Under the pieces are notes generated by a model. That model did no database searches, was not told where the DNA came from, and saw only the letters and a list, made by a program, of their open reading frames with translations. From Clostridiaceae bacterium (GTDB lineage: Bacteria > Bacillota > Clostridia > Lachnospirales > Lachnospiraceae): a stretch of 64,000 nt of DNA. A program made the position numbers and the translations under genes. The stretch spans positions 29,881 to 93,880 of the forward strand of contig QXXC01000013.1 in NCBI GenBank assembly GCA_009911305.1, written 5' to 3'. How positions within the stretch are numbered: position 1 is the stretch's first letter; every line of letters begins with the position of its first letter. Positions 38,592 to 47,860 of this stretch are shown in pieces.

Positions 38592-39443
38592 TCAAAGCGC
38601 CCGCAGATGTTTCAGGCTGATATCCAGAATCGGCGCTGAGTGCGTCAGTGCGCCGCTGGAGACAAAATCAACGCCCAGTCCGGCAATGGTTCTGATATTT
38701 TCTTTTGTCATATTGCCTGAGCACTCCGTCTGCGCACGGCCGTCGATCATGCGGATCGCCTCCGCCATTTCTTCCGCAGTCATATTATCCAGCATGATGA
38801 TATCCGCCCCGGCCTCCACGGCGTCCCGCACCATGTCCAGATTCTCTGTCTCCACCTCGATCCGGCGCACAAACGGCGCATAGGCCCTGGCGGCTGCGAT
38901 CGCCTCCTTCACGCCCCCCGCGGCGTCGATATGGTTATCCTTTAATAAAACGCCGTCGGACAGGTTGTAGCGGTGGTTTGAGCCGCCGCCCACCTTCACC
39001 GCATATTTTTCAAATATCCTCATACAGGGCGTGGTTTTCCTGGTATCCAGAAGCGTGGTTTTCGTCCCCTCCAGAAGCTTGGCCACGGTGTTTGTATACG
39101 TGGCGATCCCGCTTAAGCGCTGAAGATAATTGAGCGCCGTGCGCTCTCCGGAAAGCAGGACGCGGATGTCTCCCGTCACGGCAGCCAGATGCTGCCCTTT
39201 TTTTACCGCGTCGCCGTCCTTTACATCATACGTAATCTCTGTGTCCGGATCCAGCATGGTAAAAACACGGCCAAATACAGGCAGTCCGGCGATAATGCCG
39301 TCCTCCTTGCAGATAAGCTGTACCTCTCCTTTCCGGTACGCAGGCATAACGGCATTTGTGGACACATCCTCACTGTTGATGTCCTCCTCCAGCGCAAGAC
39401 GGATATATTTATCAGCCGCAAGCAGCATGGTAATCGGGTTCAT
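38592..39443 (-). CDS. nadC: Quinolinate phosphoribosyltransferase
   Basis: Makes nicotinate mononucleotide from quinolinate and PRPP. LALEEDINSEDVSTNAV, LLDTRKTTPCMR, KVGGGSNHRYNLSDGVLLKD and the C-terminal VDFVSSGALTHS are family hallmarks. 283 residues. The start overlaps the nadB end by 32 bp, with GGAGGTATC directly upstream. Confidence 0.97.
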   Translation of the reverse strand: MNPITMLLAADKYIRLALEEDINSEDVSTNAVMPAYRKGEVQLICKEDGIIAGLPVFGRVFTMLDPDTEITYDVKDGDAVKKGQHLAAVTGDIRVLLSGERTALNYLQRLSGIATYTNTVAKLLEGTKTTLLDTRKTTPCMRIFEKYAVKVGGGSNHRYNLSDGVLLKDNHIDAAGGVKEAIAAARAYAPFVRRIEVETENLDMVRDAVEAGADIIMLDNMTAEEMAEAIRMIDGRAQTECSGNMTKENIRTIAGLGVDFVSSGALTHSAPILDISLKHLRAL

Positions 39444-40629
39444 ATGATACCTCCTTCTTCCGGGCTGCCGTCATCGCGGCCGCCGCCCTCTCTGCAAATA
39501 CAAGGCTCTCCAGCAGGCTGTTGCTGGCCAGCCGGTTTTTTCCATGCACCCCGTTGCAGCTCGTCTCCCCGACCGCATACAGATGCTCCATGGTGGTTCT
39601 GGACTGGCTGTCCACATAGATCCCGCCCATAAAATAGTGCTGGGCCGGGATGACCGGGATCGGCTCCCTCGTAATATCATAGCCTTCCTCAAGGCACCTC
39701 TCATATATGTTCGGAAAATGGCAGCGGATCGTCTCCTTCGGCACTTCCGCAAAGGACAGCCAGACATGGCGGCTGTTCTCCTCCTTCATCTGCCGCTCGA
39801 TCTCCCGCGTCACCACATCCCTTGGGAGAAGCTCGTCTACAAAGCGCTCCCCCTTCTGATTCAGCAGAACCGCCCCCTCGCCTCTCGCCGACTCGGAAAT
39901 CAGAAAGCTCCTTCCGGGCTTCTCCGTGTAAAGGCTGGTCGGATGGATCTGGATATAATCCAGATGGTCCAGGCGGACCCCATGCTTTCCGGCCACGCGC
40001 AGGGCGTCGCCGGTCAGGCTCGGAAAATTGGTCGAACGCCCGAACAGTCCCCCAATGCCTCCTGTCGCCATCACCGTATCCCCTGCATGGATCCGCAGAA
40101 GCCCGCCGTCTCTCGTCCGCGCCTCCATCCCCGCGCAGACCCCGTTTTCCTCCAGAATATCCGTCATCTCCGTGTATTCCAGGATCGTCGTATTCGGAAG
40201 ATGCTTTACATGGCGCTGCAGCGTCTGCGTGATCGCCCTGCCCGTGATATCCTCATGAAAGCAGATCCGGGGCCTGGTATGCGCGCCTTCCTTTGTATAT
40301 TGTAAACTGCCGTCCGGGGTTTTGTCAAACTCAACTCCCAGGCTTAAAAGCCGGTCAATCACCCCGCGGCTGGATCGGATCATGATCTCCACGCTCTCCC
40401 TCCGGTTTTCATAATGGCCCGCGCGCATCGTATCCTCAAAATACGACTCATAATCCGCTTCATCCCGCAGCACACAGATCCCGCCCTGCGCCAGCATGGA
40501 ATCGCACTCCTCCATGCCCTCCTTGCAGATCATCAGGATTTTCATTTCCTCCGGCAGATGTAAAGCCGTGTAAAGCCCCGCCACCCCGCATCCGGCAATG
40601 GCTACGTCCACATAAATATCCCTTGTCAT
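39412..40629 (-). CDS. nadB: L-aspartate oxidase
   Basis: FAD enzyme making iminoaspartate for NAD synthesis. The dinucleotide fold is VAIAGCGVAGLYTALHL; QGGI and the active-site RPRICFHEDITGRAI, with HPTSLYTEK, follow. At 405 residues it lacks much of the C-terminal helical domain of the 530-residue enzymes, which is common in Clostridia. Confidence 0.94.
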   Translation of the reverse strand: MTRDIYVDVAIAGCGVAGLYTALHLPEEMKILMICKEGMEECDSMLAQGGICVLRDEADYESYFEDTMRAGHYENRRESVEIMIRSSRGVIDRLLSLGVEFDKTPDGSLQYTKEGAHTRPRICFHEDITGRAITQTLQRHVKHLPNTTILEYTEMTDILEENGVCAGMEARTRDGGLLRIHAGDTVMATGGIGGLFGRSTNFPSLTGDALRVAGKHGVRLDHLDYIQIHPTSLYTEKPGRSFLISESARGEGAVLLNQKGERFVDELLPRDVVTREIERQMKEENSRHVWLSFAEVPKETIRCHFPNIYERCLEEGYDITREPIPVIPAQHYFMGGIYVDSQSRTTMEHLYAVGETSCNGVHGKNRLASNSLLESLVFAERAAAAMTAARKKEVSYEPDYHAACG

Positions 40630-40693
40630 GTTCTCTCCTCCGCCGCATCAGCCAAAGCGCCTCCTGCGGCTCCTCCTGTCCTGCCCGCCATCG

Positions 40694-41626
40694 CTACCGG
40701 AACGCTTCAGTCCCCTCTGTCCGGCCGGCCAGCATAAGCATCCGCTCCAGGCTCGCCCCGGCCAGCGTTGCATACTGCCCGTCCACATCCGCCCCATGTT
40801 CTCCGGTCTTTAACACATGGATAATCTGATCCAGCGTAATCTTCTTCATGTCATGACAGACCGGGGGCGTGGCGGGAACAAAAAAGCGCTTGTCCGGATT
40901 CTGCTTCTTCAGCTCATGCAGGACGCCAGTCTCGGTGCCGATGATAAATTCCTCCCCGCCGCTCTCTTTTGCATACGCGAGGATCCCGCTCGTCGAACCG
41001 ATGTAATCCGCCGCGGCAAGCACGCCCTCATTGCATTCCGGATGAGCCAGAACCAGCGCTTTGGGATGCGCTCTTTTGAGATCCTCTATCTCCTGCGCCT
41101 TCATCGCCTCATGGATCGGACAGAAGCCGTTTACCAGAATCACATTCTTTTCCGGAACCTGCTGCGCCACAAAGCGCCCGAGGTTCCTGTCCGGGATAAA
41201 GAGAATATTCCGGTTCGGAAGATTTCTCACGATCTGCACCGCATTCGCGGAGGTCACGCACACATCCGACCAGGATTTTATCTCCGCCGTGGAGTTGACA
41301 TAGCATACAACCGCCAAATCCGGATACTGCTCCCTGGCGCGCTCTATCTCCTCCTTTGTCACCATATGGGCCATCGGACAGTCCGCGTCCGGAGCCGGCA
41401 TCAGAATGCGCTTTCCCGGACTTAAAAGCTTTCCGCTCTCCCCCATGAACGACACGCCGCAAAACACGATCGTCTGATTGGGAAGCTCCTTTGCAATCCT
41501 GCTCAGCTTAAAGGAATCCCCTATGTAGTCCGCTGCCTCCTGGATCTCCGGCTCCACGTAAAAATGCGCCAGGATAACCGCATCCTTCTCTTCCTTAAGC
41601 CTCTGTATTTCCTCCTGTTTTGTCAT
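40694..41626 (-). CDS. nadA: Quinolinate synthase
   Basis: 4Fe-4S enzyme condensing iminoaspartate with dihydroxyacetone phosphate. Repeated-fold hallmarks: ILAHFYVEPEIQEAADYIGD, FCGVSFMGES, HPECNEGVLAAADYIGSTSG and the C-terminal MKKITLD. The three cluster cysteines lie in the CGV, NGFCPIH/HPECN and PVCHDM regions. 310 residues. First gene of nadABC-niaR. Confidence 0.96.
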   Translation of the reverse strand: MTKQEEIQRLKEEKDAVILAHFYVEPEIQEAADYIGDSFKLSRIAKELPNQTIVFCGVSFMGESGKLLSPGKRILMPAPDADCPMAHMVTKEEIERAREQYPDLAVVCYVNSTAEIKSWSDVCVTSANAVQIVRNLPNRNILFIPDRNLGRFVAQQVPEKNVILVNGFCPIHEAMKAQEIEDLKRAHPKALVLAHPECNEGVLAAADYIGSTSGILAYAKESGGEEFIIGTETGVLHELKKQNPDKRFFVPATPPVCHDMKKITLDQIIHVLKTGEHGADVDGQYATLAGASLERMLMLAGRTEGTEAFR

Positions 41627-41700
41627 AACTGCCCTCTATTCTGCCGGGTACTGTGGAAAGGCGCCTGCGGCGCTTTCTTACCGGCGTTTTTTCTGGCGAC

Positions 41701-41737
41701 AGTATAGCATATATCTTTCCATGTGACAAGACATATG
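41701..41737 (-). promoter_or_regulatory. nadA promoter with candidate NiaR site
   Basis: Minus strand: TTGTCA (41724-41729), a 17-bp spacer and TATACT (41701-41706) with TG one base upstream (extended -10). The overlapping stretch CATATGTCTTGTCACATG (41720-41737) is partly symmetric with repeated GTC/GAC steps, and is a candidate operator for the NiaR encoded at the end of this operon. Confidence 0.55.
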
Positions 41738-41846
41738 TTAAAAAACTGTCAAATGCTGCCGCTTTTGAATCTTCGCATCAGCGGAACGCAAGTTCGCTTT
41801 AGAGCTAACGGTTTATAGATAAGTCTTTCGGATATAGCAATACCGC

Positions 41847-41876
41847 CCGCCAAATCGCCGTTTTTTTATTTGGCGG
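41847..41876. repeat. 9-bp inverted repeat between nadA and the MATE remnant
   Basis: CCGCCAAAT (41847-41855) and ATTTGGCGG (41868-41876) enclose a T-rich loop. No T-run follows on either strand. The 390-bp gap 41627-42020 otherwise holds the nadA promoter and a recombinase-like stub. Confidence 0.45.
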
Positions 41877-41925
41877 ACATACCTACCTCTGGTTATTTTA
41901 AGAAAAGCCGATAAACTGTGATTGC

Positions 41926-41994
41926 TCACTTTTTTCTCGGCTCTGCATCTAATGTGTCTGGCTCTGTGATGACTATCGTTTGCAAATTTCTCAC
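41926..41994 (-). pseudogene. Possible N-terminal stub of a serine recombinase
   Basis: A 22-codon frame starting GTG reads RNLQTIVITEPDTLDAEPRK. This resembles the short extension before the catalytic domain of large clostridial serine recombinases (pattern VIP..EP..PRKKRVxAYxRVS), but it stops before the catalytic part. This is a weak match by eye. If correct, it marks an eroded mobile element. Confidence 0.25.
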
Positions 41995-43288
41995 TTCTAT
42001 CAATCTTTCCTGCCTTTCTTTCAAAAATAATTGTACTGTTTCCGATTCCTGCCTATCAGATATACCGTCAGCACAAGCGTGAAAAGCTCCGCAAGCGGTA
42101 CTGCAAGCCATACGCCCGTTACCCCTAAAAATCCCGGCAATGCCAAAAGAAACACCGTAATAAATCCAAACGTCCGCAGGAAAGATATGGCTGCAGATGC
42201 TTTCCCATTGGATAACGCTGTAAATAAAGCGGATGAAAAAATATTGCATCCAGAGAACAAAAAGCTGAATGAAAAAATGGTAAATCCATTCTTTGTAATC
42301 TCAAAAACATTTCTGTTATTCTCCGCAAATACCTTTGCAATACGTTCTCCGCCAAGCATGGATAACAAAAATGCAAATACAGAAATCCCCGCTATAAAGC
42401 AGAAACAGATACGGACGGTCTTTTTTAACTGTTTTACATTTCCGCTCCCATAATTATAGCTAACGACGGGGGCTGTTCCCATAGAAAAGCCAATATAAAG
42501 CGTTGTTAAGAGGAACTGCGAATAGATGAGTACCGTAATCGCAGCTACGCCGTCCTCGCCCAGCAATTTCATCATCGTTACATTAAACAGAAATGTCGTT
42601 ACGGCAGCCGAACACTGGCTTACCAGTTCCGACACACCGTTGAAACAGCTTTTCAGCAGAACAGATGCGTCCATATTAGGCCTGCAAAAGTGCAATTCAC
42701 TTCTTTTCATCAGAAAAAATATTGTACCGATGATTGACGGTATCATATATCCGATGCCTGTCCCAATGGCAGCTCCTTTTATTCCCATTTGCAGTAAGAC
42801 GATAAAGACATAATCAAAAACAATATTGCTGGTCCCCGCCAAAACAGCAAGCACTAAGCCTAATGTCGGTTTCCCCGCCGTCACAAACAGATTCTGATAC
42901 AGCACCTGCATCATGTTAAAAGCGGCGAAAATGAGCTGTATCGTCAGATAATCCCTGCAATACGGGAACAATATTTCACTCGCCCCCAATCCCCAGATGA
43001 TTTCATCCAAAAAGAAAATCCCTGCCGCTGTAATCAGCAGACCGATAACCGCCCCTGCCACGACAATCAATGTAAAATTGCTTCTGGCTTCCTCTGTGTT
43101 TCCATTCCCCATTTTCTTCGCAGCAACCGCACTGCCTCCTGTCGCAAGCATCGTCCCCAGACCGACAATCAGATTGATGACGGGACAGACGATATTGATG
43201 GATGACAGGGCGTTCGTGTCTACAAACCGTGCGACGAAAATCGTGTCCACAATGGTGTATAATCCCATAAACAGCATCATCACCATGC

Positions 43289-43452
43289 TAGTGTTCCATC
43301 CAGCCAGTAATTGGATTGTCAGTGCCGTATATTTTGTCAGCCTGCAAGGCGGAGGAAGGAGGCGATGCGGTGGCATCGTTGACTGACGACAACACAGCAG
43401 ATGGCAAAATAGGCGGTTCTGACAATCCAATTACTGGCTGGATGGAACACTA
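43289..43452. repeat. MITE family 2, copy 2, inside the MATE gene
   Basis: TA-bordered, 33-bp inverted ends (AGTGTTCCATCCAGCCAGTA at the left), same orientation as the copy at 29003 and differing from it at only a few bases. Its right TA is also the left TA of the following family-1 element. Confidence 0.88.
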
Positions 43453-43614
43453 GAGCATGTTTGAAAATTCATTCCCGCCATCTGCACGCCCCACTTTGCG
43501 TGATATTTGCGCCAAATTCAGGTTACATAGCCCGCTATGCGCCCTTCATTTGGCACAAATCTCCCACAAATTGTGACGCACATCTGTCAGAAAGCAATTT
43601 TCAAACACGCTCTA
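43451..43614. repeat. MITE family 1, inverted copy, inside the MATE gene
   Basis: Begins TAGAGCATGTTTGAAAATTC and ends TTTTCAAACACGCTCTA. Orientation is opposite to the copy at 28841 (the CATTCCCGCCATCTGC side comes first). Confidence 0.88.
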
Positions 43615-43644
43615 GGAAAAGCAAATCGGATAAGGGATATGGCG

Positions 43645-44582
43645 TTAAAGCTCTCTGCTAACGGGTTTTTCTGTGTTTCGGTCATTCCTTGTTTCCCCTT
43701 TCCTGCCCGTATTTTCGGGCATAGAGGTATACCCTTGCGGTATTTCCTCCTTGTTCTCTGGAAGAAGCACGAAACGCTGCGTCGGGTAGCCATATTCCAC
43801 AAGCAATTCCCGTTCTGCAAATCCAAGACGGCGGTATTCTTCCCGCCAGCCCGTATCTGCCTTATCGCCTGCACGGTATGTCGTCAACGTAATCTCTTTC
43901 TCATAAAGCAACTCGTCTGCCAGCTTGTCCAGGAACAGCTTTGTAATGCCGAGATGACGATACTGCGGATGGACAGCCAGAAAGTCTATGCTGCCTGTGT
44001 CGGGCGAAAATCCCATCACGCCAATCGCCAATCCAACATCCCGCAATATCAGAGCCTTTTTTCCGCAATATACCGATGCAGGTTTGCGGTGTAATCTCCC
44101 TTATCCATACATGGATAACCGTCAATCGTAAGGCTTACCAGTTCCATCCAGTCGTCCACATCTTCGGGTGTGGCAAATTTAATATTATCTTTTGTCAAAT
44201 CCATTTTTACAGGCTCTTCCTTCAGATAGATTTCAAGCTGTAATGGGTAAAAATTTTCCGTTTCCCGAAATTCCGCAGGGGAAGTCTTATACATCGCCTT
44301 AAAAATATCCGTAAATGCCTGCTGGCTTTCATACCCGCTCATAAGGGCAATCTCGATAATCGGTTTTGCAGAAAACACCAGAAGTTTTGCCGCTTCTGTA
44401 AGCTGCCGCCGTTTTGCGTAGTCGTGGATCGTCAAGCCGACGGTCTTTGTAAAAATTCGATGCAGGTGGTACTTGGAATAGTGCAGTGCCGATGCCACCA
44501 TATCTAAATCCATCTTTTCATGCAGATGTTCTTCGATATAGCGGATAGCCTGTGAAACAATGCGTACTGTCTGACCTTGCAT
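43645..44582 (-). pseudogene. AraC-type regulator fused to a GNAT domain, frameshifted at a poly-A tract
   Basis: From ATG 44582 (AAGGAGGGAGC upstream) the first frame gives an AraC DNA-binding domain (HYSKYHLHRIFTKTVGLT and GYESQQAFTDIF) and the start of a GNAT domain, ending IAEKRL at 44049. The other frame continues with VGLAIGVMGFSPDTGSIDFL and AVHPQYRHLGITKLFLDKLA, the acetyl-CoA binding part. The frames would join if the run of six A (44057-44062, minus strand) had seven. It may be a pseudogene, a phase-variable gene, or a slippage site that yields both products. The MATE start lies within its 3' end, as in a regulator-efflux operon. Confidence 0.8.
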
Positions 44583-44849
44583 TTTGCTCCCTCCTTTCTT
44601 CATTCCGCCCACGCTTTATGGACATAGAGGCACACTCTTGTGGTGTTTCCTCATTTTTGCCCGCACTTTTTAAGCATTATGATATGCCAAAGCGGAGGTT
44701 CAATGAGATATTGTAGCACAAGGAGCTTTCTATCTTTTCATCATTCTTGCTATGTTTTACTTGTTTCCCGTATTTATCTGCTCCTTTTCATAAATAATAT
44801 ACTACTCATACTTGAAACATAATTAAAAGAACACACCAAAATATCAATA

Positions 44850-45310
44850 TTATTTTTTGAATATGTCAATCGCATGGCTTGTGATTCCTGCCAAATCTTC
44901 CCTCTCACAAGTAGCAAAATGGTATTTCAAATATAAATCAAAAGTATCATTATCCATTTTATCTATTGCTTCACGCATGAGCAGAGAACCGCCGTCTGTT
45001 GCGATATAATGCAGACGGATTGTAGGAAATACAGACATCAGTCCGTCAATATCTTCTTTACGGACAAGTTCAAACAAATCTTTTGGCTTTGATTTTGCAG
45101 CAAATGTTTCAGAGTCAAGCAATCCATTTTTTATATACTCAGGCACATGGATGTTTCCGCGCCAATCTCAATCACATGATTCTCTGGACGTATGTATTTT
45201 TCTATATAACGCATGGTGGTAAGAAACTCAACTGTTCCATGTTTCAATGTTAAACGGCTATTTTCATCATAGTTATTATAAAAGTCAATTAAATATTGAT
45301 TCGTTTTCAT
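44850..45310 (-). pseudogene. Class I SAM-dependent methyltransferase with internal deletion
   Basis: From ATG 45310 the N-terminal part reads MKTNQYLIDFYNNYDENSRL and reaches HVIEIGAE, the first half of the SAM-binding motif, then meets a stop near 45150. A different frame from about 45146 gives the C-terminal part (LHYIATDGGSLLMREAIDKM, ending HAIDIFKK). Roughly 100 residues between them are missing, so the enzyme cannot work. The gap 44583-44849 upstream of the AraC gene holds no gene I can support. Confidence 0.65.
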
Positions 45311-45344
45311 GTCACACCTCTTTACAGGTAATCATAAAATATTG

Positions 45345-45836
45345 TCAGACTGGTAAATCCCAATCTGGCTTTTGTTTTTTGACAAGTGCTGTTAATAGAT
45401 TCATTACCATTGTTTCAATATCATCTCTGGATAAGGACAGTTTACTTGTCGCTGTCAAAACCGCAATACCATGTGTATAAAGAAATAAATCTAAAAATAT
45501 TGCTTTTCCACGACTTAAATCCATACCAATCGTATCTGAAAATTTTTCTGCTTTTTTCTCATTGCCGATTTCCTTATAAAAATCTTTTGCTTTTACCATA
45601 TCTAAATCCATATCCTTTATAAACAGCAACTTAAATAACTGTGTTTCTTCCTGTGCAAACGCAATATATGAGAGGGGTAAAAGCAGATAAGAACTCACAT
45701 TTGCCAAACTGCTGTAATCTGCAACATATTGCTCATAAAATTTGTACGCAAAATCGAGGAACTCTTTTTTTAACCCGTCCATATTTTCATAACAAGTGAA
45801 AATTGGACGGGTAGAACATTTTAACCTGCTTGCATT
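45345..45836 (-). pseudogene. TetR family regulator lacking most of its DNA-binding domain
   Basis: The frame gives CSTRPIFTCYENMDGLKKEF, which is the end of a TetR helix-turn-helix, and then a complete ligand-binding domain to 45345. Sequence upstream in the same frame meets a stop at 45837, so the first 30-40 residues are gone. An internal ATG at 45782 would only yield the ligand-binding domain. Confidence 0.6.
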
Positions 45837-45850
45837 TCATCGCCATGCCA

Positions 45851-46330
45851 TCATCTCCCCCTAAACTGGCTTTCAAATTTATCAAGCCATTCTAACAGGG
45901 ATTGGTATAATAAACGCTGCTGTTCAAAAATCGCTTTCCCTTCTAACGGAATATCTGGATAGCTGGCGGCATATTCGTCAATGGATTTTGCTGAAGCCGT
46001 AAGATTGTCCCGCAGCTTCTTTATCAAATCCAGTGCTTTTTCCCTGTCCATTTTCTTTAAGTTTGTAATGACAACATTGAAGTCAAACAGTAATGGGACT
46101 TTCTGGCCTGCGTAAATTTCCATAAGCTTCCCAAAATATGCCCGCCCTTTATCTGTGATGGAATACACGGCTTTATCAGCGAATTTATCGCCTTTCACAA
46201 TGCTGCTGTCTAAATAGCCCTGCTCATTCATCTGAAGCACTTTCCGATAAATGGACGGGATGCTTATTTTTGTCCACAGAGGAATAAACCCCTCTGTTTT
46301 CCTTTTTATCACATCAGAGGCTATTTCCAT
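45851..46330 (-). CDS. PadR family regulator, N-terminally truncated
   Basis: ITDKGRAYFGKLME and the coiled-coil C-terminal half mark PadR-like proteins. The frame begins EIASDVIKRKTEGFIPLWTK, which corresponds to the middle of the first DNA-binding helices; the usual MxxILGLL..xHGYEI start is missing. No ribosome site precedes ATG 46330, which lies directly after the stop of the SDR gene. I think it is a truncated, probably non-functional copy (159 residues). Confidence 0.6.
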   Translation of the reverse strand: MEIASDVIKRKTEGFIPLWTKISIPSIYRKVLQMNEQGYLDSSIVKGDKFADKAVYSITDKGRAYFGKLMEIYAGQKVPLLFDFNVVITNLKKMDREKALDLIKKLRDNLTASAKSIDEYAASYPDIPLEGKAIFEQQRLLYQSLLEWLDKFESQFRGR

Positions 46331-46333
46331 CTA

Positions 46334-47122
46334 TTACATGTTCTGGTTATGCCGTGAACTCCCTGCATATTGAAATTGCGGCTCATACAAATGAAATGAA
46401 AACGTTTCCCTGTCCACAAAGCCCACCGTTTTATCGCTGTCGTACAATTCAAGCAGAAATGCCGCCATTTGTGTACTTGTATGGTAAGCGCCAAATAATC
46501 TGTCATAGTCATATTCCGTAACATCATTCGCAATTTTTCCAAACTCCGTTTTTGTTGCGGCAGGAGCTAACACTTTTGCCTGCATTTTGGCATGGGCGGC
46601 TTTTAGTTCCCATGCCAAGCCTTCCGTAAAAACGCTGACATAAAACTTTGCAGCACAATATGTCACCGCATTGGGAACAATCGTATATCCGCCGCAGGAA
46701 GAAATATTGATAAGCTGTGTCCCCTCTGCCTCTTTAAAATCGCGGACAAACAGGGAGGAAAAAACGGTGAGAGCTTCCACATCCAAGCGCAGCATCCGAC
46801 TGATTTTCTCCAAATCCTGATTCCCGACGCTGCCATAATTTCCAAACCCCGCATTGTTAATCCATGTCTGTAAAGGATATGATTTTATGCTTTCATATAA
46901 CTGGAAAACATTTTGGGGCACAGATAAATCCGCAGCCTTAACCACAATATCAAGCATTGGATGTGAAGCTGAAATCTCCTTCCTTAAAGCTTCCAGTCTG
47001 TCTTTTCTGCGGGCAATAAGAATTAGACTGCTCCCACGCTCCGCAAAAGCTTTTGCCGTTTCATACCCTATCCCCGAACTTGCTCCTGTGATTACAGTGT
47101 ATTTTTCTGTATTTTGAAGCAT
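46334..47122 (-). CDS. Short-chain dehydrogenase/reductase
   Basis: Classical SDR of 262 residues: NAD(P)-binding TGASSGIGYETAKAFAERG, NNAGFGNYG, and catalytic Ser (INISSCGGY) and YCAAK. The start at 47122 follows GAGGAGGTTTTGCAA. It is read from a MerR-type promoter (19-bp spacer) divergently from the MerR gene, so it is the likely regulated target. The substrate is unknown. Confidence 0.9.
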   Translation of the reverse strand: MLQNTEKYTVITGASSGIGYETAKAFAERGSSLILIARRKDRLEALRKEISASHPMLDIVVKAADLSVPQNVFQLYESIKSYPLQTWINNAGFGNYGSVGNQDLEKISRMLRLDVEALTVFSSLFVRDFKEAEGTQLINISSCGGYTIVPNAVTYCAAKFYVSVFTEGLAWELKAAHAKMQAKVLAPAATKTEFGKIANDVTEYDYDRLFGAYHTSTQMAAFLLELYDSDKTVGFVDRETFSFHLYEPQFQYAGSSRHNQNM

Positions 47123-47154
47123 TTGCAAAACCTCCTCTTTACTGATATAATACA

Positions 47155-47185
47155 AGCATACGATGTAGAGTACACTCTATGTCAA
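47155..47185 (-). promoter_or_regulatory. MerR-type promoter with 19-bp spacer and central dyad
   Basis: Minus strand: TTGACA (47180-47185), a 19-bp spacer and TATGCT (47155-47160). The spacer contains TAGAGTACACTCTA (47166-47179 on the plus strand), a nearly perfect dyad. Over-long spacers with a dyad are diagnostic of promoters untwisted by MerR activators. Confidence 0.8.
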
Positions 47186-47204
47186 GAGATAAGAGGTGAT
47201 TTTT

Positions 47205-47576
47205 TTGGAATATTCCATAGGAGAATTTTCAAAGCTGACAAATTTAGGGATACATACCCTGCGTTATTACGAGCATGAAAATCTGATTATGCCGAAACGC
47301 AATTCCAGTAACCGCCGCTGTTATTCGGATAAAGACCTCGCATGGATCGAATTTATCAAGCGTCTGAAAGACACGGGTATGCCGATTAAAGAAATACAGC
47401 GTTATGCCGAACTGCGGCTGCAAGGCGACCTTACCCTTAATGAGAGAATGGAAATGCTGACTGTGCATCGCGAGTCCCTTGATGAACAGATAAAGGCATT
47501 GCAGGGACATATGGCAAAACTGGATGATAAAATTGATTTTTACCGCCATGAAATAGAACGCATATCAAAAGGATAA
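47205..47576 (+). CDS. MerR family transcriptional regulator
   Basis: 123 residues: winged helix with YSIGEFSKLTNLGIHTLRYY and a C-terminal dimerisation coiled coil. I choose TTG 47205 (MEYSIG) because AAGAGG ends 8 bases before it; GTG 47196 overlaps that site. Lacks the metal-binding cysteines of MerR/ZntR, so it probably senses an organic or redox signal. Divergent from the SDR gene. Confidence 0.9.
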   Translation: MEYSIGEFSKLTNLGIHTLRYYEHENLIMPKRNSSNRRCYSDKDLAWIEFIKRLKDTGMPIKEIQRYAELRLQGDLTLNERMEMLTVHRESLDEQIKALQGHMAKLDDKIDFYRHEIERISKG

Positions 47577-47860
47577 CATAACAAGCAGTATGCTTTATAG
47601 CTTGATTGCCGCCGCTCGTAAATGCCTGTCCGTATGGATAATAACAACATACATGGGCGTGGTACTGCGTGTCGCCGTATTTTTCCCAGCCTAAACCTCT
47701 GCCTGTACAGCGGAACATTCCGCTGCATTTGCTCCGCACTGACAGGGGTACAGGACGTGCTTTCACTGACTCCCCCGAACAGGGACACCGCACACCCAAG
47801 CAGGAGAACGGTTGGCGTTGACTGCCAATATCGGCAGAATATTTTATATGGAGGTTACGA

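Larger units (their letters stand above)
42021..43685 (-). pseudogene. MATE family efflux transporter gene interrupted by two MITEs
   Basis: The 3' part (42021-43288) encodes a MATE transporter from MVMMLFMGLYTIVDTIF onward, with many hydrophobic helices. On the far side of the repeats, 43613-43685 encodes its missing N-terminus, MTETQKNPLAESFNAISLIR, followed by FAFP. Joining the two through a single TA gives FAFPSMVMML in frame, so the gene was whole before insertion. The continuous frame starting inside the repeat is an artefact, although a GTG or ATG in the GCATGGTGATGATG stretch could still start a truncated protein lacking about 25 residues. The start codon lies inside the end of the upstream GNAT frame. 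Base composition is poorer in GC than the core genes. Confidence 0.85.

Noticed and set aside
42021..43430. Taking the MATE protein to start inside the repeat (MDCQNR)
   Set aside because: The same N-terminal residues are produced by the MITE copy at 29 kb with no MATE gene; the true N-terminus is on the other side of the insertion.
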